Shown: piece by piece, positions 22,964 through 23,349 of the stretch
Layout of the letters: every line of letters begins with the position of its first letter
Position numbering within the stretch: the stretch's first letter is position 1
From: Lysobacter antibioticus
GTDB taxonomy: Bacteria; Pseudomonadota; Gammaproteobacteria; Xanthomonadales; Xanthomonadaceae
DNA length: 23,349 bases
Assembly: GCF_001442535.1 (NCBI RefSeq)
Contig: NZ_CP013141.1
Span: 5,473,267-5,496,615 of the forward strand
Reading direction: 5' to 3'
Position numbers and translations under genes: made by a program
The notes under the pieces: model-generated
The model's input: only the letters and a program-made list of their open reading frames with translations
Database searches by the model: none
Told to the model about the DNA's origin: nothing

Positions 22964-23080
22964 CCGCGCATTATGCGCGGCGATGGCGGCCGGCCGCAGC
23001 GACAACGCAAATGCGACCGGCCACCCCCTATGACCGCCGACCTAGTGCCTGGAGCGGCCGGGCCGCCTAGGATGGTGCTT

Positions 23081-23098
23081 TCGTCCGCGCGCGGACGA
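23081..23098. promoter_or_regulatory. 18-bp perfect palindrome upstream of the last gene
   Basis: TCGTCCGCG joined to CGCGGACGA is perfectly symmetric and lies 18 bp before the start codon of the last gene. It could be an operator or an mRNA hairpin that hides the ribosome-binding site. Confidence 0.4.
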
Positions 23099-23116
23099 CC
23101 CCAGCCAGGAGTGCCC

Positions 23117-23349
23117 ATGTCGCCGAAGTCCCCGTTGTCCCCCGCCGCCCGCCCGCGCGCCGCCGCGCTGGCCCTCGCGTTGGCGACCGCACCTGGCCGG
23201 CACCGATCTGCTGCTGACCAAGACCGCCGAAGGCTGGCAACTGCGCGCCGACGTGCGCTCGCGTTCCAGCTTCGATGCGATCCGCGACGCCAGCCCCGAG
23301 CTGATGCGCCGCTTCGCTTCGCGCAACCTCGGCCAGCTCAGCATCGATC
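23117..23349 (+). pseudogene. Start of a secreted protein with an apparent frameshift (partial)
   Basis: AGGAG (23107-23111) lies 5 bases before ATG 23117, which opens a signal-peptide-like sequence (a Pro/Arg-rich start, then RAAALALALATA). Beyond about 23190 this frame becomes arginine-rich and implausible. The next frame, from 23190, reads HLAGTDLLLTKTAEGWQLRADVRSRS and then FDAIRDASPELMRRFASRNLGQLSID to the window edge, which looks like real protein. The two join if one base is removed or two are added near 23185-23192. This could be a sequencing or assembly error or a true frameshift. The family is not recognised and the 3' end is missing. Confidence 0.55.

Noticed and set aside
1..23349. 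CRISPR arrays, tRNA/rRNA genes, insertion sequences or prophage genes
   Set aside because: I saw no regularly spaced repeats, no tRNA-like cloverleaf, and no transposase, integrase or phage structural proteins.

Overview
The window is GC-rich chromosomal DNA, most likely from a Lysobacter or a close relative in the Xanthomonadaceae. This rests on the base composition, on an Ax21-family outer-membrane protein, on the SecB and GpsA sequences, on two TonB-dependent receptors, and on a 'GTAGGAGCG'-type intergenic repeat. Genus is an inference; no rRNA is present.

Positions 1-5705 are mostly housekeeping. They hold the start of hemD (minus strand, cut by the window edge), a YiiD-type thioesterase, a small lipoprotein, a membrane-anchored rhodanese, secB, gpsA, and a secreted cysteine-rich protein with an internally duplicated domain. 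Positions 5706-8727 hold an Ax21-family barrel protein (minus strand, with a clear terminator), a 2OG-Fe(II) dioxygenase, and a peptidoglycan-binding/CHAP-like hydrolase without a signal peptide.

Positions 8839-22491 hold the most interesting part, a run of ten plus-strand genes that looks like one metallophore (metal-scavenging) locus. A good sigma-70-type promoter (TTGACG, 17 bp, TACATT) is followed at its predicted start site by a 26-bp near-perfect inverted repeat that also fits a Zur box. Then come a TonB-dependent receptor, an ABC ATPase with two DUF3526-type permeases (each joined by a 4-bp ATGA overlap), a second and divergent TonB-receptor-like barrel, a PduX-like GHMP kinase, a fold-type II PLP enzyme, an ATP-grasp ligase, a probable internal terminator, a DUF364 (putative heavy-metal chelation) protein, an MFS exporter, and a strong terminator. 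The simplest model is this: the kinase phosphorylates serine or threonine, the PLP enzyme replaces the phosphate with an amine or thiol nucleophile, the ATP-grasp enzyme makes an amide bond, and the DUF364 protein acts on the product or its metal complex. The MFS and/or ABC system then exports the product, and the receptors recover the metal complex. It has no NRPS, NIS synthetase or nicotianamine-synthase-like gene, so it would not be one of the standard metallophore routes. The product, the metal (zinc is favoured by the operator) and the regulator are inferences.

Positions 22499-23349 return to housekeeping: trmL on the minus strand, then the start of an unrecognised secreted protein that appears frameshifted shortly after its signal peptide.
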